A stretch of DNA of 64,000 nucleotides from Molanna angustata (GCA_963576475.1 OY754964.1:2629501-2693500); one strand, 5' to 3'; positions 1-11,159 are shown, counted from the stretch's first letter. Notes: generated by a model from the letters alone, not told the origin. Numbers and translations are program-made.

Positions 1-480
1 TGAGATTTTGTATTTTTCTATATTTGTACAAATTTTCAGCGTCCTAGCTTTTATGGTTTCTGAGATATATGAAAAAATAAAGTATAAATTCAAAAGTTGA
101 TAACCCCTGATTAAAACAAAAATTCGAAATTCTGAGTATAAAAGTTTTGTAAGCCTATAACTGTTTATATATTCATAAATTTTGGGCTCTGTAAATTGAG
201 CGGATCAAAAGTTATAAGAGGGGGGGGGGGGGACACAGACACACAGACACACGAAATGTTCTACTCCGAATTCTGAGTAAATCCGTGTATGGAACATATA
301 TGCTGCGAAGCCTCTAAGTTGGTGTTTTTTGACTTCAAAGTTGGAAAAGCCGTGAAAAAAGTAGACCTCTGCATACAATTCTCGCGTATCCTGGCTTGAT
401 ACATTGTCGATATGTTAAGAGAACAAAGTTCTCCTGAACAAATCGACAGTTGGATAATAGAATTAATTCATGCTTCCCAC
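1..480 (-). repeat. Family H dispersed repeat, copy 1 (unclassified)
   Basis: Read on the minus strand, this segment matches 59000-59400 (+) over several hundred bases. Both copies keep the words around TTCTACTCCGAATTC and AAGTTGGTGTTTTTTGACT, and both have a G-run at the same internal position (G at 220-232 here; C at 59282-59292 in the other copy as seen on +). Next to the run here is a short CACAGA repeat. Neither copy has a stable shared reading frame. The class is unknown; the segment may continue beyond the window edge. Confidence 0.6.
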
Positions 481-552
481 GCATTTGTAAAAAGTAAATG
501 TAGGTAATACAAGGTTTTATGATACTGATATATTTAATAACATATATCCGTA

Positions 553-650
553 ACATCGCAGGAGTATATCGGCAATGACGCAGTGGTACGAGGCATAGAA
601 TACATAACTCCTTTATTACTATCCCCAATTCCTACATATCCTATATTGTT
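553..650 (+). repeat. Family J short dispersed repeat, copy 1
   Basis: About 100 bp matching 45680-45780 in the same orientation. Shared words include GCAGGAGTATATCGGCAATG and AATTCCTACATATCC. There is no coding capacity and I do not recognise the class. Confidence 0.55.
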
Positions 651-659
651 TCTTCTTCT

Positions 660-1059
660 TTTTTCTCCTTAGCGCTTTAGTTCCGTTTCTATCGGGGTAC
701 GCTTTGACCGTATTGTTATTATTTTATTATTTATTTATTTAAATCCATACGTATACATACAAAATACAGAATAACAATAAAGGAATAATGAAAATATAGT
801 ACAAATTTGACAGTTTTAAATAACCTGGTACTACCAAAATGCTCCAATGGATAATTAAAATAAGAACATAAAATTCTGTATTATTTTTATTTTGTCTCAT
901 TGGACATCCAACTAGATATAATAATAAAGGTATTATGTACCTATTATATCCTAAATTGTTTATTTTTTTTATTTTATATACATTATTTCAATTTCTTATA
1001 TCTAAATTTCAAACTTACTCTACCATTTACATATGTTTTAGGAATTTTATTTTTATATT
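660..1059. other. AT-rich interval, no gene seen
   Basis: Strongly AT-rich. A TTTATTTATTTA start near 725-740 followed by A-rich sequence resembles the reversed tail of a minus-strand non-LTR element, but nothing further can be assigned. Confidence 0.3.
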
Positions 1060-1290
1060 ATCTTTATATATAAAATTCTTCTGTACGTGTGTATGTCACT
1101 GAACTCTTCCTAAACGACTGAACCGATGTTGATGAATTTTTTTGTGTGTGTTTGTGTGAGTCCCTGAATGGTTTAGATTCACAAAACGGAATTTTTAACA
1201 TTAATATAACAAAAGACAAACAAAAAAAAACGTGATTTTTTATAACTTTAAATTATAATAGGTGGCGCTCCTGTCGAATTAGTAATGTTT
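1060..1290 (+). mobile_element. Helitron-like (Lep1-type) fragment
   Basis: Contains the phrase CCTAAACGACTGAACCGATG followed by TGATGAATTTTTTTGTGTG. This is characteristic of degraded Lep1-like Helitrons in insect genomes (established knowledge). There is no Rep/helicase coding and no clear CTRR end, so it is at best a non-autonomous remnant. Confidence 0.4.
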
Positions 1291-1973
1291 AGTTTTTTCC
1301 ATCTGACCACCCTTAGAAATCTGACCATATGTGCTGTATTGCAATTATATACGAAGTGACAATCAATCTAACCTCAAAGTGTTTTGCGGCTCATCGAACA
1401 AGAAAATGAAAGTTTGCTCAGCGAATAATAACATCCTCGTGATTCAAATATATGTTAGGTACATAATATATTTTTTTGTTTCACAAATAGTTTGGGCAGG
1501 ACGTCTGTCGGGTCCACTTGTGTATAGTATAATGTACGATAATTTTGGGACTATTTTGGCAAATATTAAACAATCATTGTTGTCTTTTGTAATTTGCAAA
1601 TTGCTGTATAATTTTCTAAAATTAAATAAATAAATAAAAGTACACGTGGTAGATGACGGAATTACATACTCTTGCTCTTGCGGCGTGACAATATGTGATT
1701 GGCCTCCCAATATGTCGTCACGGGTGGTCTAAGAGATCGCCAACATTTTGACAGAAATTAAGGATTCAAATTAACATATTTTAAATTCACGATTTTATAC
1801 AACCGATTTCATAGCAACCGCATCTTTATTAGGACGTATGGCAAGTCTAATCATTCTCTTCCGAGAAATGCTCTGAAACTGGCCGTTTAAAATACCTCAT
1901 TTGTGGTTTAAACAAAATGTATTGTAATAAATGAAATTATGCATATTTGTAACAGGCTACAAAGTTCATTCAT
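1291..1973. other. Unassigned interval with a possible (AAATA)n tail
   Basis: No supported gene. An AAATAAATAAATAAA stretch at about 1622-1640 could be the 3' tail of a plus-strand non-LTR fragment. Short overlapping reading frames on both strands have no recognisable protein content. Confidence 0.25.
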
Positions 1974-2100
1974 ACCATCATGGCATTTTCCATAATGTGG
2001 AGTAACTAGCGACAGGTGTGCGTTATAAAATGGTGTACACATTAGTATATCCACACACACCAGTCTCATCTCAACTCCAAAATCAAATCATTATGAAATT
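1974..2100 (+). repeat. Family V dispersed repeat
   Basis: Matches 62735-62885 and 21640-21780 on +, and 11462-11540 and 11800-11870 on -. The shared core reads roughly CCACAATGTGGGGTAACC then AGCGACAGGTGTGC. It is non-coding and of unknown class, probably the tail of a retroelement. Confidence 0.5.
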
Positions 2101-2124
2101 TTATGTAGTTATCTAATAATTCTT

Positions 2125-2260
2125 CTGAATAGTACCTAATCCAGTGGTCGCGAGTTCGAATCCTGCCTCAACCGATTTCGCTCACCTATAGCACAAGCAA
2201 TTATGCTTATTTTAGGGAACGTAGGAAGATGATCACAGCAGAATGAAAAAAATCCTTTTT
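2125..2260 (+). mobile_element. SINE-C (tRNA-like) copy
   Basis: A GAGTTCGAATCC B-box-like word is followed by a body (GATTTCGCTCACCTA then AGCACAAGCA) shared with 30370-30500. The tRNA-like head is degraded at its 5' side. Confidence 0.5.
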
Positions 2261-2329
2261 GTATTGATCAGACTTCTTAATAGACGTAGTTATTTTTCTT
2301 TTATTTTTTGAATCATGTTACTTGAATTG

Positions 2330-2430
2330 TTTGGAAGTGGTTACATTATGGCAATAAATCCAACTTTTTTTTACTTGTTTGTACATATTTTAACTCTATA
2401 TTTTATATAAAACATAAATAAATACACTAT
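2330..2430 (+). mobile_element. R3 non-LTR 3' tail, degraded
   Basis: TTATGGCAATAAATCCA, then TTGTACATATT and an AAATAAATA tail, match the extreme 3' end of the R3 family seen at 36700-36790 and 31330-31440. Confidence 0.4.
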
Positions 2431-2720
2431 TATTTATTTATTTATTTATTTGGATAAGTATACAGTCATATTGAAAATTATATAAAAGAAAAGATGTACA
2501 AAAATGAGACCAATTACATACTCATCACAAGTGTATATAAGTAACAAGTTCACAAATGTATATATGTAAGTAACAAGTTCAAAAGAGAAAAAAAAATGAC
2601 TAGAAAAATATAAAACAAATAAAACAAAATATCAAGTAGTAAGTAAGTACTAAAAAAAAACAGTACAAAAAAATATACCAGAAAAAGTAATGAAATGTGG
2701 GAAGGATGTGGATAATAAGG
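2431..2720 (-). mobile_element. Probable reversed non-LTR tail (unassigned)
   Basis: Begins with TTATTTATTTATTTATTT, as a minus-strand (AAAT)n tail would, followed by A-rich sequence with GTATATAAGTAACAAGTTC duplicated. There is no protein remnant. Confidence 0.25.
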
Positions 2721-3350
2721 ATGGGTGAGGAGGAATGAGGTAAATATACTTATTTAATCAATTATCATTCACTTGCAAAACATTAATCAACCGATTTCTA
2801 TATGCCGATATATTATATCAAAAACTTATGACTATTTGTTTTGTAGTAGAATAAATTACTAAACTTAGGTACCTACTTTGAATTAAAATGGAATACCATC
2901 AAAACTTCATTAAACTATTCTGATTTTCTGCAAAATCATGGTTGTCGATCTGCGCAATGCGCATGTTGTGTCCAAATCTCTAATATTTACACTTGTTGAC
3001 CATATTATGGTATACGCGTGCGCAATATTGTGTCTACCAGACCCTTCCTCAGGACAGGACACCCACATCACATCGTGGCAATGGCAGAGTGATGTTTGTT
3101 GTTGGAATTTGTGGATGTGGACAGTTATGTATATAATATTGTTTTAGTGGCGCTAACTCAAGTGGATGTTGCCTTACAGCCTGTAACTTACAGGCAGATC
3201 TTCCAACCTCTGGGGAGTCATATAACCGCACTATTTCAGCTTGCGTGCAATCTGGTCAGGAAAAAACATAGTGTTTGTTGTTATTATGTCAAATATCTTC
3301 CATGAAATATTTTAAAACCTACACAGAGTAATGTTCAACCATCGAGTATG
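2721..3350. other. Unassigned interval
   Basis: Moderately higher GC at 2940-3250 than the surroundings. Several 60-70 codon open frames overlap on both strands, but none resembles a known protein or repeats elsewhere in the window. Confidence 0.3.
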
Positions 3351-3354
3351 ATCT

Positions 3355-3500
3355 ATCTTCTATATGTATTATAAATTTCAATGTTTTTATGTATCTATGT
3401 AGGTATGTATATATGAATGTATGCGCTCTTAAACCGTACATCGGATTACAATGAAACTGGCGAATTATCGAGCGAAGCCCGGGATGGTTTCTGGATTTAA
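3355..3500 (+). mobile_element. Helitron-like 3' fragment
   Basis: CTTAAACCGTACATCGGATT, ATGAAACTGGCGAATTATC and GAGCGAAGCCCGGG follow the order seen in Lep1-like Helitron tails. The terminal hairpin and CTRR are not clear. Confidence 0.4.
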
Positions 3501-3589
3501 ACTTTTTTCTTCTTCTTCGTGTATTTGGTCATTTTACCTATGAAGGTGGAGTATCCTTGGAGAAGAAGGTCCAACTGGTCTTCCAGGAT

Positions 3590-3812
3590 GGTTTCTTGAT
3601 TTAAGCTTTTTCTTAACCTACTGAAGGAACGGGAGGTACTGAAGTTCCCGAAGGGACGGGAGGTACTGAAGGGCCTGAAGGGAAGGGACGTACTGAGGGC
3701 TTGATGGACGGGTGGTACTGAAGGGTCTGAAGGGAAAAGAGGTACTGAAGGGCCTGAAGGGACGGGAGGTAGGTATTGAAGGGTCTGAAGCGACGAGTGG
3801 TAATGAAGGACC
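3590..3812. repeat. Irregular GC-richer minisatellite (GGTACTGAAGG units)
   Basis: Tandem units of roughly 22-36 bp built on GGTACTGAAGGGCCTGAAGG. A duplicated GGATGGTTTCT(G/T)GATTTAA flanks the start at 3483 and 3588. The 105-codon minus-strand frame across it (rich in Ser, Pro, Phe) is a product of the repeat, not a gene. Confidence 0.7.
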
Positions 3813-3815
3813 ATT

Positions 3816-4319
3816 TTTAATTATACTGGCAATACGAAGTTTGCCGGGGGTTCACCAGTAGGTAACTATATTATATTTTATCACGCCAAGTTCCTATTGA
3901 GGTAAACAAAGAAAACTGAAAGCCGCGCAGTCCTATCTTGATAATCGTTTATGCATATTATTTCATCTTTGCATAGTATTTTTTAAGAATGAATTAAATG
4001 CATTGAAACAAATGTACCTATATACATACACCATCAAAAGCCCTTAAATAAGAAAATACTTACGCTATAATTCACATAGTTACGAAATCCAACCGAATAT
4101 GTTATACCTATCATAACCAGCATGCAAAAGTGTAGGTAGGTACCATGCATAATTAGTTAGTTAAATTTTGAATATATTTTCGATTAAACTTAAAATAATT
4201 TGCTCCAATTATCAGCTTTATACAATAGACATCGAAGTCATCCGTGCTGATGAAGTAGCGATTGTTTCGAAATTGATTGTATCAAATAAAACGTTCATAT
4301 AACAAGGTATTTGTATGCC
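3816..4319. other. No gene seen
   Basis: AT-rich sequence with short TAGGTAGGTACC-like words; nothing assignable on either strand. Confidence 0.3.
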
Positions 4320-4645
4320 ATACCATAATATTACGCCATTTATATATTTGGGGTAGGCAAAGAGAACCGAACGCCAGAGTCCTCTCTCTTGACATACATT
4401 TCTCGCTTCCTTCACGTCCATGTGTCGTCTCATGCACGCTCTTCTGTTATTCTAACAGCTAACGTCCTAACGTTTCCTTCTTTCAAAATTCCATTTAGGT
4501 ATGTGATCGTGCCAACTTTTACTTAGCCGACCTCTATTTTTCGTTCCTTTTTTATCAGTCTTATATCTAAACTTTTTTTTCAGACGGTCATCACTCATTC
4601 TTTGTATGTGGCCAAACCACCTTAGGATATTTATTTTCATCATAC
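4320..4645 (-). pseudogene. RTE-A retrotransposon 3' fragment, diverged
   Basis: Reading right to left, this encodes the degraded C-terminus of the RTE-A reverse transcriptase family. It includes a GHIQRMSDDRL-like stretch, then RRHMDVKEARNVCQERG and LWRSVLFAYP near 4220-4430. The intact relative at 51057-51989 has MRRCMDVKEARNVC and WRSVLSAYP at the same place. Frameshifts are present, and the copy is clearly older than the 51-kb one. Confidence 0.65.
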
Positions 4646-4650
4646 TTGAA

Positions 4651-5160
4651 TAGAAATGATTTATTTATTTTATTTATTTAATTAAATTTATTATAAAAAA
4701 CATCAAAAATACACAGTAAGTAGGTAGGTATAAACAATAAACATATTTCCCTTTACCAGAGTACAAGCACTCGTGTGTAAAGAGATATTTTAAAACAAAC
4801 GACACAAAATATTATATAGGTGCACATAATTATTTTCTGAACAAAAATAAGTAGGTAAGTATCTAAATATAATTTAAAAAGCTGTCAAATTGAATAAGTT
4901 TATTTTATTTTTCTATTGAATTCATTATATTCATTTGCCAGTCTCAAATATGTTTTAAGTTGATTGAACCACACCTCCCCATTGTAAGTGTAGTAGTGCT
5001 GTGCAAAACTTGTATCACTCGCCACACGTACAAAGGCATGGTGCGACCTTCCTGTGTCTTTATGTATTTGAAATGGCACATTTTTTAAGAATATTTTTAA
5101 AAGACGGCACTTGAAATATACGAAATAGTCGCAAAGTTGGATAGTCAGATGGTTTTTTAT
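4651..5160 (-). pseudogene. Non-LTR retrotransposon, RT C-terminal fragment plus 3' UTR
   Basis: On the minus strand an open stretch ends with a stop at 4900-4902 and reads, in part, HHAFVRVASDTSFAQHYYTY then NGEVWFNQLKTYLRLANEYN. This looks like the C-terminal tail after the RT domain of a Jockey/R1-type element. The 3' UTR runs leftward to an (AAAT)n tail at 4655-4690. No catalytic RT motifs are present, so the copy is 5'-truncated. Clade assignment is uncertain. Confidence 0.5.
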
Positions 5161-5840
5161 TTATTATTTTTATAATCAATCTTTATGTAATTTCTAGAAA
5201 CAAAATGTATGTTTTAATAATAATCCATTTTTATAATATAGGTACATATTATTTTTACATATTACAATAACAAAAAAAGTAACATTGCTATAGTAAGTGA
5301 GTAGGTACCTACACACATAATAATATTTTTATAGGTACTTACCGTTCCGCAAGTTTTCCAGTAAAATGACATTATATACAGCTTATAATAGCTTCATGAA
5401 ATACATTAATATATGTATCTAACTTTAATTTAATGGCTTTACACTTGCGCAGTGTAACTAATCCGTCATTGTTAGAATTATTATTGTTGTGTGTTTTTAA
5501 AGGAAATGTCACAATATTGCACTGACCCACAGAGCCGTACCAAACTGAATTAGTTATGCAGATATTATGTATTGTTACAATGGTCGGGGAGAAAATACTC
5601 CAATGACAATATAATAAAAATTTGAAACGTACATTTTCTAGACATGTTCATTGAGATGTTGTTAGTGAATTGTGAACGAGAAATTAACAGATTTTTAAAA
5701 AGGTTTCTATTAAAAAAATCTTTTTAAGAAGAATGTTTTTATAATGAGTTTTGGATCACTCAAAAAGCAAATACCTACTGCTGATTTTTTACGAAGCAAA
5801 CAGTGCATACAGATACAGTACATGTTTATGTGGTTATGGC
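5161..5840. other. No gene seen
   Basis: AT-rich; only short chance reading frames, with no match to the other repeats of the window. Confidence 0.3.
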
Positions 5841-6009
5841 TAGGGTTGCCAGATGGTATTGGTCTTTATTTGTTAATTACAATGACAATAATGACAATAA
5901 ACACCAATTCATAGTAAAATGTCGAGAGTACATAATATGTATGTAAGTTATTACTTAGGTACCTATTTTTTGATAAAAATATATAAGTTTGATTTGACTC
6001 TTTCTTTGC

Positions 6010-6931
6010 TTGTTATTCAAATTTTGTAGTCCCATGAACAAAAACCGTCTGGAAGTGGATACTGCTGAGTGCATCGAAAAAGTCGCTACGTGGATGTCTC
6101 ATAACAAGCTAAAATTAAACCCAACAAAAACAGAGTTTATGTGGGTAGCTTCACCACGGCGACAGCACCTCATTGAAAGTACTCCTATCAACATCAACGG
6201 AGAAAAACTCTTGCCGTCTGCAAGTGTCAAGTTTTTGCGTGTACACTTAGACAATAAGTTGTCTCTTGACCTGCAAATCTCTAAAACAGTCAGTTCATGC
6301 TTTTTCCAACTAAGACAACTGAAAAACATTCGTCGAAGCCTGCCCAAAAATGAGACAAAAACACTTATAAATGCTTTCGTTGTGTCTCGGCTAGATTACT
6401 GTAATGGCATCTATGATGGATTGCCAAAGTATCAGCTCGATAGATTACAGATGGTGTTTAATGCAGCGGCAAGGCTCATTTATGGAGCGGAAAAACGATG
6501 TCACATAACTCCACTACTTAACGAATTGCATTGGTTGAAGTGTCCAGAGCGAGTTGACTACAAAATCTGCTTAACGGTGTTTAATGCTTTAAATAACCTA
6601 GCACCACAATACATACAAGAGCTGTGTCAGAGAAAAGATCTCTCTGGGAGGCATCTCACACTTAGGTCTTCTGGATCACAGAGTACCAACTCCCTAAAGG
6701 AGTTGGACAGAGCCAATAAAGCGGCTTACTATGATCGATGCTTTGGTGTGAGTGGTCCTATAAAGTGGAATAAATTGCCTCTAGATGTCCGCAGTGCAAA
6801 TAGTAAGAGCACTTTCTCTAAAGGACTGAAAACAGTTTTGTTTCGTAGAGCAATATAATATCTATCTAAATAACAGCGCCCTTGGAATGATCTTGAATCA
6901 TTAAACGGCGCTATACAAATTATTATTATTA
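6010..6931 (+). pseudogene. L2-like non-LTR retrotransposon RT, 5'-truncated
   Basis: A 282-codon open frame (6010-6858) covers the part of an L2/CR1-group reverse transcriptase after the catalytic box. It begins just before a motif-D-like NKLKLNPTKTEFMW, followed by LDNKLSLDLQISK, RLDYCNGIYDGLPKYQLDRL (the LDYCN...LP signature), and a C-terminus ending KGLKTVLFRRAI before the stop. The YADD motif is missing, so the copy cannot encode an active RT. The 3' UTR ends CGGCGCTATACAAATTATTA with a short ATT repeat near 6931, as is usual for L2-like tails. The frame is open along its full length, suggesting moderate age. Related pieces are at 46080-46290, 47245-47330 and 54649-54800 (-). Confidence 0.8.
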
Positions 6932-6939
6932 TAAGTTTC

Positions 6940-7110
6940 AGACAAACTGAGACAAACTGAAAATATATCTACCTTCAGAAAAATTCTCAAAACACACCTT
7001 TTTCGCAAATCTTACCAAAGCCATAATGATAGGTACATCTTAATCAATTTTCAGCGCCCTTGAGGTGAGATATTCACGAAAACGGCGCTATATAAATCAT
7101 CCAAATTTAT
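6940..7110 (+). pseudogene. Second L2-like 3' end (sister family)
   Basis: Encodes a short C-terminal remnant (STFRKILKTHLFRKSYQ-like in one frame), then CAGCGCCCTTGAGGTGAGAT and ACGGCGCTATATAAAT with TTATTATT. It is parallel to the tail at 6870-6931 but clearly diverged, so this is a separate insertion of a related family. Confidence 0.6.
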
Positions 7111-7229
7111 TATTATTTATGTTTATAAAATATTGCGGGACCGTAAGATTTTTGGTCTTGCAAAACCTTGTCATGTTCTTGCAGCGACACACGCGGTCTT
7201 GTTATTGCGCATATTTTGCGAATACTTTT

Positions 7230-7330
7230 GCGCATCAATACTCGACAGTCCTGGGTGGGCCTTGGCTGAATCCAGCACTCTTGCCTTTCTGAAGCCTTTT
7301 TTTTTTGGGGGTGGAGGCAGTTCTTAAGGA
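7230..7330 (-). pseudogene. RTE-G-like tail remnant
   Basis: On the minus strand, GCCAAGGCCCACCCAGGACT encodes an AKAHPGL-like end. This matches the EEAKAHPGLWSH terminus of the RTE-G copies at 40135-40469 and 62085-62480. Confidence 0.35.
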
Positions 7331-7439
7331 GAACTATCTCACTAAACATCACCACCAAGTTTTTGTTGACCGGAAATATATAAAATATTCTGGACTGTCC
7401 GGTAAGAAACTGGACATCTGGCAACCCTAACCATGTAGC

Positions 7440-7854
7440 ATTAGATTAATAGTTGTATGCATATATTACTTAATGAAACAAATCGCAATAATATTTGTGA
7501 AGGTTTCTTCACAGAGTTGCACATTGTATCGCATATTGTGTGAAATTATACATGAGATTGTGAAATTTCATTGCATTACTAGAACTAACTTACATACATA
7601 GACATAAAAAATGATTTTATAGCATTGAGTAATATTTTTTTGCAGATGAACTAAATAGGTAGGTAGGTACTTAAGAAAACGCTTTATACTATAAATTTAT
7701 ATGCAGGTAAGTAGTTGTCGACATGTCTAATTTCACATATTTTGTGAAACTTAAAACAATTATATAAAGAGTTGGATATGAGAATGAAAGAAAATTAATC
7801 CTTGCCCCCATTAGTAGGTACTAATTGTTTTTTATCGAATAATATTACACATAT
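7440..7854. other. No gene seen
   Basis: AT-rich, no assignable feature. Confidence 0.3.
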
Positions 7855-8110
7855 TTAAAATTTAACATAAAGAAGAATGAATGTAGAAAATATACAAAGC
7901 TGACAGGAACGAAACAGATGCTGGGGACGGCCAAGAAAAGGATGACAAGACAGTGTAAACGAAATACTGAAAGACGGAAATATAAGAAGCACTGTATGAG
8001 ACGATGTATGAATGTTGGTGAGCCGATAAATGTGTGTCAAGATAGAAAAATGTGGCGTTCGGTTCTCTCTATCTACCCCTGACATGGCGTATTTAATTCC
8101 CATATATATT
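7855..8110 (+). pseudogene. RTE-A 3' fragment, internally deleted
   Basis: Contains GGGGACGGCCAAGAAAAGGA, then an ACGATGTATGAATGTTG-like segment and GGCGTTCGGTTCTCTC TATCTACCCC near the end. This is the C-terminal region and 3' end typical of RTE-A. Several indels break the frame, and the terminal CATA/TATG repeat is short. Confidence 0.65.
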
Positions 8111-8179
8111 TTTTAATTCTCTATCTTTTTTACTTAAACATTTTTTTACTACCCCATAACTATATAATATGTAGAGAAA

Positions 8180-8440
8180 AACAACTTGGATAGGCTACAA
8201 CATCCGGCACCCAGGCCTGCTTTTTACCATCGTCGAAAGAATGATTGATGGGGGTAACTGTAGAGGTTGCCCCAGAAACAACTACATACATATATAGACC
8301 AGATAATCGGTGACGTGCGCTGTAGCAGTTACAAAGAGATGAAGAAACTGGCGGACGATAGAGTTAAGTGGAAAGATCGAGTGTTTGGCGCAGACCAATC
8401 CTAGGATTGTGACCCAGAAGAAAAAGAGAAAAATATTCTT
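8180..8440 (+). pseudogene. RTE-B retrotransposon tail, copy 1
   Basis: Near-duplicate of 27340-27590. The protein remnant contains HPGLLFTIVERMIDG, then NNYI, DQIIGDVRCSSYKEM and KDRVFGADQS before a stop. This RTE-like C-terminal tail ends with a GTGACCCAGAAGAAAAA segment. A small ACATACATAT insertion interrupts it relative to the 27-kb copy. Confidence 0.65.
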
Positions 8441-9286
8441 TTTTCTTTTGTTCTAAAATAGTAGGTACATAATGAATGTTCGAGATGCAAAAATAATCAA
8501 CAGATTTCGGGTTTTGAATCTGTGAAACATTTTCTGAAATTTGAATTTTGATAACTGCGTGGTAAGTACCAAATTGACAGTTAAAACGTACACAATGATC
8601 ACGAGAGGGGATTCGAAAGTATGACTACTGAAGTGTGACTACCTCGGTTATTTGAATATTTTGCTTATACTACGCGGGCATATTAAATTAGTTATGTATT
8701 ATCTAGGAATTTCACCGGGAACGTATCATCTATATGAAAATGACAAGGCAATAGAAAAATGAAACAAAGTTTTTCTCAGTTTAGGCTGTAAAAATATAAT
8801 TAGTTGGTATACCACCTTGAGTAAATAATATTAATTTTTCAAACCGCATCTTTTCTCCTTACATTATTAACATTGTGCTTTTTCTGGAACTCGGTCGAGT
8901 ATTTCTTTGAAAACTTTGTTTTTGATCCAAGTCGAACCCCAGGACACGGAGTGTGTCCTAAGAGAACCTGAATAATGAAAACACTCGGATGATGTCTCTC
9001 ATTGTCTATACAATATAGCCTTTTCATTACATATTTCAACAGATGGCTATTGAGCAAGTGCATAATGTTAAACCTTGGTTTAATGTTACGGTTTTCATAC
9101 CGTGAGAATGTCCTTCTATAATTCCTTTGAATCCTTGAAGTTTGGTGATGGTTCGACTTGTTTTAAACACAAATATCACCAGGGACGGATCGGACGTTTT
9201 TCATTTGTAAATTTATAAAATTATAAAGTAGACAATTTCAATGATCGACGAAGTTTTTATTTTGTAGAATTCCATTATAAGTTATA
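8441..9286. other. No gene seen
   Basis: Mixed sequence; one 74-codon minus frame (8839-9063) has no recognisable features. Confidence 0.3.
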
Positions 9287-9478
9287 TCTATAATTAAAAG
9301 TAAACTACTTTTTGATTCTACTTGAATATTATTATGTGCGATAGGCCTATTTCGCCTTGTTAGGGCATTTACTAGCATATTTTTTTAAGCTAGTAAATGC
9401 CCTAACAAGGCGAAATAGGCCTATCGCACATAATAAAATTCATTTAGAATCAAAAAGTAGTTTACTTTTAATTATAGA
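9287..9478. mobile_element. 192-bp palindromic MITE (TA target duplication)
   Basis: Almost perfect inverted arms of about 90 bp (outer word TCTATAATTAAAAGTAAAC, inner word GCGATAGGCCTATTTCGCC) with a short T-rich loop near 9376-9390. TA lies on both sides (9285-9286 and 9479-9480), as expected for a Tc1/mariner-type non-autonomous element. There is no coding sequence. Confidence 0.75.
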
Positions 9479-9545
9479 TAATATAACGTAGAAAATTTTC
9501 TTATCCAATATATTTTCTTTTAAAATAATAAATTAAATAACATCA

Positions 9546-9720
9546 GCTTCGTAGTTGGTTAGATATCAGCCACCGGAGCGAAAGGTCCAGGTTTCGATTC
9601 CTGGTGGAGATACCTACAGTTTTCAATTGTGTTTTCAGTCTGGTTCTGTGAGACGATCAATAACATAAGTATCCAGAATGTGGCAACTTGTTATAGAATG
9701 CGTGTTAAATTAATATTTTT
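9546..9720 (+). mobile_element. SINE-B (tRNA-like), copy 1
   Basis: CGTAGTTGGTTAG (A-box region) and GGTTTCGATTCCTGG (B-box) are followed by a TTTTCAATTGTG...GTGGCAACTTGTTAT body. The body is shared with 54812-55040 (+) and 54300-54530 (-). The A-box is less canonical than in the 54.8-kb copy. Confidence 0.7.
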
Positions 9721-10194
9721 CATATAAAAAAATAAACAAACTCAGTGGCGAACATTTGTCTTCCATACCATCATTCTAAGTTCGATTCACAGAAGAGGGA
9801 AAAATACTTATATTTTAAATAAATAAAAAAATGTCATTTACCTACTAATAATTTCGCCACTTGTACAACAGGATTTTTATAAAAAAATATTTTTGTTTTT
9901 TATAAATGAGTATTCAGACAGTTCTTATTGCAATCTGACAAATAAAAGCATATTGACAAAATAATATGTACAAGTATATAATTATTTTCTCATTATTTTT
10001 AATTCGCTGGATAAAAATAATATTCATTTTTAAAAACCTGAATTCCGGGATTTTATTTTTTTAATTTTTGAAGTACCAAATTATTATTAAATTAACATTA
10101 TGTATGCAGTACCTATAGACAAAATAAAAAATCTCATTTATTATATATGTAGGTAGTTATTTTTTTTTAATTTTTATTTATTTATTTATTTTAA
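9721..10194. other. No gene seen
   Basis: AT-rich; a weak TAAGTTCGATTCACAG word near 9778 may be a SINE scrap. Confidence 0.25.
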
Positions 10195-10580
10195 TCTTCT
10201 TGTACATATAATTAATACACTGGCGGGCTTATTGCCTTATGGCAATTTCTTCCAACCAACCAGAGTAAATGTTAAATAAGTATATAAAACAATGTGTACT
10301 ATGGCAATAAGTTAATCACATTAAAAAATAAATAAAGATAGCAGAAGTAAAGTAATAAAAAAAAGAAATGAAAAACACTAAAACAAAGAAGACAGCATAT
10401 AAGAACAAATCATAGCAATGATAGGAAGATAAGGGATAAAGAAAGGAAGAGGAGAGGAAGATGTAAACAGGTGTTGTCAGATAAATATTTTTGCTTTAGC
10501 CTTTTCTTGATGATGTTGAAAGTGAGATAGACGACGTAATTTTTGAGTAATATAGAGATTTAAATAATATTCAATTGTAT
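10195..10580 (-). pseudogene. R3 non-LTR 3' end, copy
   Basis: On the minus strand it begins with an RT C-terminal remnant (IKKRLKQKYLSDNT) near 10470-10560. A C/T-rich 3' UTR follows, then GGTTGGTTGGAAGAAATTGC, CATAAGGCAATAAGCCCGCC and TGTACAAGAAGATTAAAA with an AAATA tail at 10160-10195. The layout is identical to 33555-33900. Confidence 0.65.
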
Positions 10581-10984
10581 AAACCTGAATTCCGTTATAT
10601 ATTTTTTTAATTCTAGCTTTTACCCTAGATCCTCTCCTGTTGCAATGTCCTGTATTTCCCGGACTAACCGTAATATTTATCCATTGTGGCTTCCTGCATA
10701 CAACACTCAGGATTTTGAGAAGTAGTTAGGAATGACATTCAGCACTTATTGTTTCGCATATTAATGTGTTTAACTTTGTCATAAAACAACTGAGCTTCAC
10801 AATTCTAAAGGCAAGTTTGAATAGAAATAGATAGGTAATAAAATTAAATTAAAAACTGAAAAAAAAATATATATCAAAGAAAAAATACACGATACCTGCA
10901 GAGACTACATATAATTATATGATTATCATGATGAGTGTAATTCACCTGTCTTATCTGCATTAAATAGTTTAGTTAAATATAAAA
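10581..10984. other. No gene seen
   Basis: AT-rich interval, no assignable feature. Confidence 0.25.
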
Positions 10985-11110
10985 ATAATAATTATATGTA
11001 CATTGCTACCCCTAGAACAAGTATACCTAGTTGGACAGAAGTTATCTCATTTTAATGACTCATAATATATAAATAGTGTGATAAAAAATAAGATAAATTA
11101 ATAAATAAAA
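10985..11110 (+). mobile_element. R4 non-LTR 3' tail, copy
   Basis: CCCCTAGAACAAGTATACC followed by TAGTTGGACAG at 11004-11039 matches the R4 3' signature at 25340-25379. Downstream are TGTGATAAAAAATAAG and an AATAAATAAA tail. Confidence 0.55.
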
Positions 11111-11159
11111 TTATGTAATAAAAATAAATCTTAGTCTCATTGGTCGTGTTAAGTTATTT

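Larger units (their letters stand above)
5841..7430. mobile_element. TIR-bounded unit (TAGGGTTGCCAGATG ends) containing L2 sequence
   Basis: TAGGGTTGCCAGATG occurs at 5841-5855 and inverted at 7416-7430, enclosing about 1.6 kb that includes the L2-like fragments. The same word opens 48036. I could not see a convincing target duplication. The unit may be a DNA element with nested L2, or two independent ends. Confidence 0.4.

Noticed and set aside
3497..3814. 105-codon minus-strand frame rich in Ser, Pro and Phe
   Set aside because: It lies wholly over an irregular minisatellite; the periodic protein reflects the DNA repeat.
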